In this document: positions 4,942 to 5,063 of the stretch, piece after piece | Position numbering within the stretch: position 1 is the stretch's first letter | How the letters are laid out: each line of letters starts with the position of its first letter | Assembly (NCBI GenBank): GCA_036279835.1 | Contig: DASUII010000012.1 | Span: forward strand, 1 to 5,063 | DNA: 5,063 bases | Direction: 5' to 3' | From: GCA-003244245 sp036279835 | GTDB lineage: Bacteria > Actinomycetota > Actinomycetes > Mycobacteriales > Pseudonocardiaceae | Notes under the pieces: generated by a model | Seen by the model: only the letters and a program-made list of their open reading frames with translations | Database searches by the model: none | Told to the model about the DNA's origin: nothing | Made by a program: the position numbers and the translations under genes

Positions 4942-5063
4942 TCACGCCGCTTGTCGATCTTGTAGTTCGGGTGCTGGCGCTACGGTGCGGGGTCTGCCCC
5001 ATCGGGGATGAGGCGGCGTGCCGGAGTTCTTGTGGTCCAGTTGCCGGGTCATGATCGTGACGG
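4942..5063 (-). CDS. Unidentified partial reading frame, C-terminal 39 residues only
   Basis: The minus-strand frame is open from the right edge to a TGA at 4944-4942. It gives VTIMTRQLDHKNSGTPP followed by a Pro/Arg/Ala-rich tail ending DRQAA. The first half uses mostly G/C third positions, as coding DNA does here, while the last third does not. I recognise no family. If the GAGCCTGTT sequence just downstream is an IS end, this could be a transposase C-terminus; otherwise it may be the end of an ordinary upstream gene or not coding at all. It is included because it is the only frame near this edge that ends at a plausible place. Confidence 0.25.
   Translation of the reverse strand, partial: VTIMTRQLDHKNSGTPPHPRWGRPRTVAPAPELQDRQAA
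4997..5007. repeat. Short GC-rich inverted repeat CCCC-ATC-GGGG
   Basis: CCCCATCGGGG can form a 4-bp stem with a 3-base loop, and an overlapping alternative (GGGG TCTG CCCC, 4989-5000) shares one arm. There is no T-run on either side, so it is not a recognisable terminator. It lies inside the unidentified right-edge segment and may have no function. Confidence 0.2.

Noticed and set aside
4685..5002. A minus-strand frame of 105 codons overlapping the GT51 start
   Set aside because: It is Ser/Arg-rich and out of frame with the GT51 gene. It runs across the candidate promoter and the putative IS end, so it is most likely a chance open frame.

Overview
The window is high-GC DNA of actinobacterial character, most likely from the mycolata or Pseudonocardiaceae side (Mycobacteriales in the wide sense). 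This rests on gene content: a close MprA/MprB pair followed by a PepD-type protease, and a secreted protein with a resuscitation-promoting-factor (Rpf) domain. I cannot name a genus from sequence alone. All five confident genes lie on the minus strand, so transcription runs from right to left.

Layout in the order of transcription. At the right edge (about 4921-5063) is a poorly resolved stretch with a possible insertion-sequence end and the tail of an unidentified reading frame. Next is a membrane-anchored monofunctional GT51 peptidoglycan glycosyltransferase (4838-3996) behind a candidate leaderless promoter. After a 113-base leader comes a secreted Rpf-LysM-NlpC/P60 wall hydrolase (3882-2647). 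An 83-base gap with phased direct repeats leads to the response regulator mprA (2563-1868). This overlaps the sensor kinase mprB (1871-480) by four bases. A 45-base gap then leads to the first 144 codons of a PepD/HtrA-like serine protease (434-1, cut by the window edge).

The genes form an envelope theme. The GT51 enzyme would polymerise glycan strands, and the Rpf-NlpC/P60 protein would cut both the glycan and the peptide part of the same wall. MprA/MprB is, by family knowledge, an envelope-stress two-component system, and PepD a membrane-anchored extracytoplasmic quality-control protease in its regulon. Placing wall synthesis and wall cleavage directly upstream of the stress module suggests coordinated control, but this is inference.

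The most interesting points are the single-chain fusion of an Rpf muralytic domain with an NlpC/P60 endopeptidase, and an identical 8-mer (CTCTCAGG) placed at exactly the same distance before the start codons of mprA and pepD. Upstream of mprA this 8-mer overlaps a helically phased repeat that could be the autoregulatory MprA site. No tRNA, rRNA or CRISPR array was seen.
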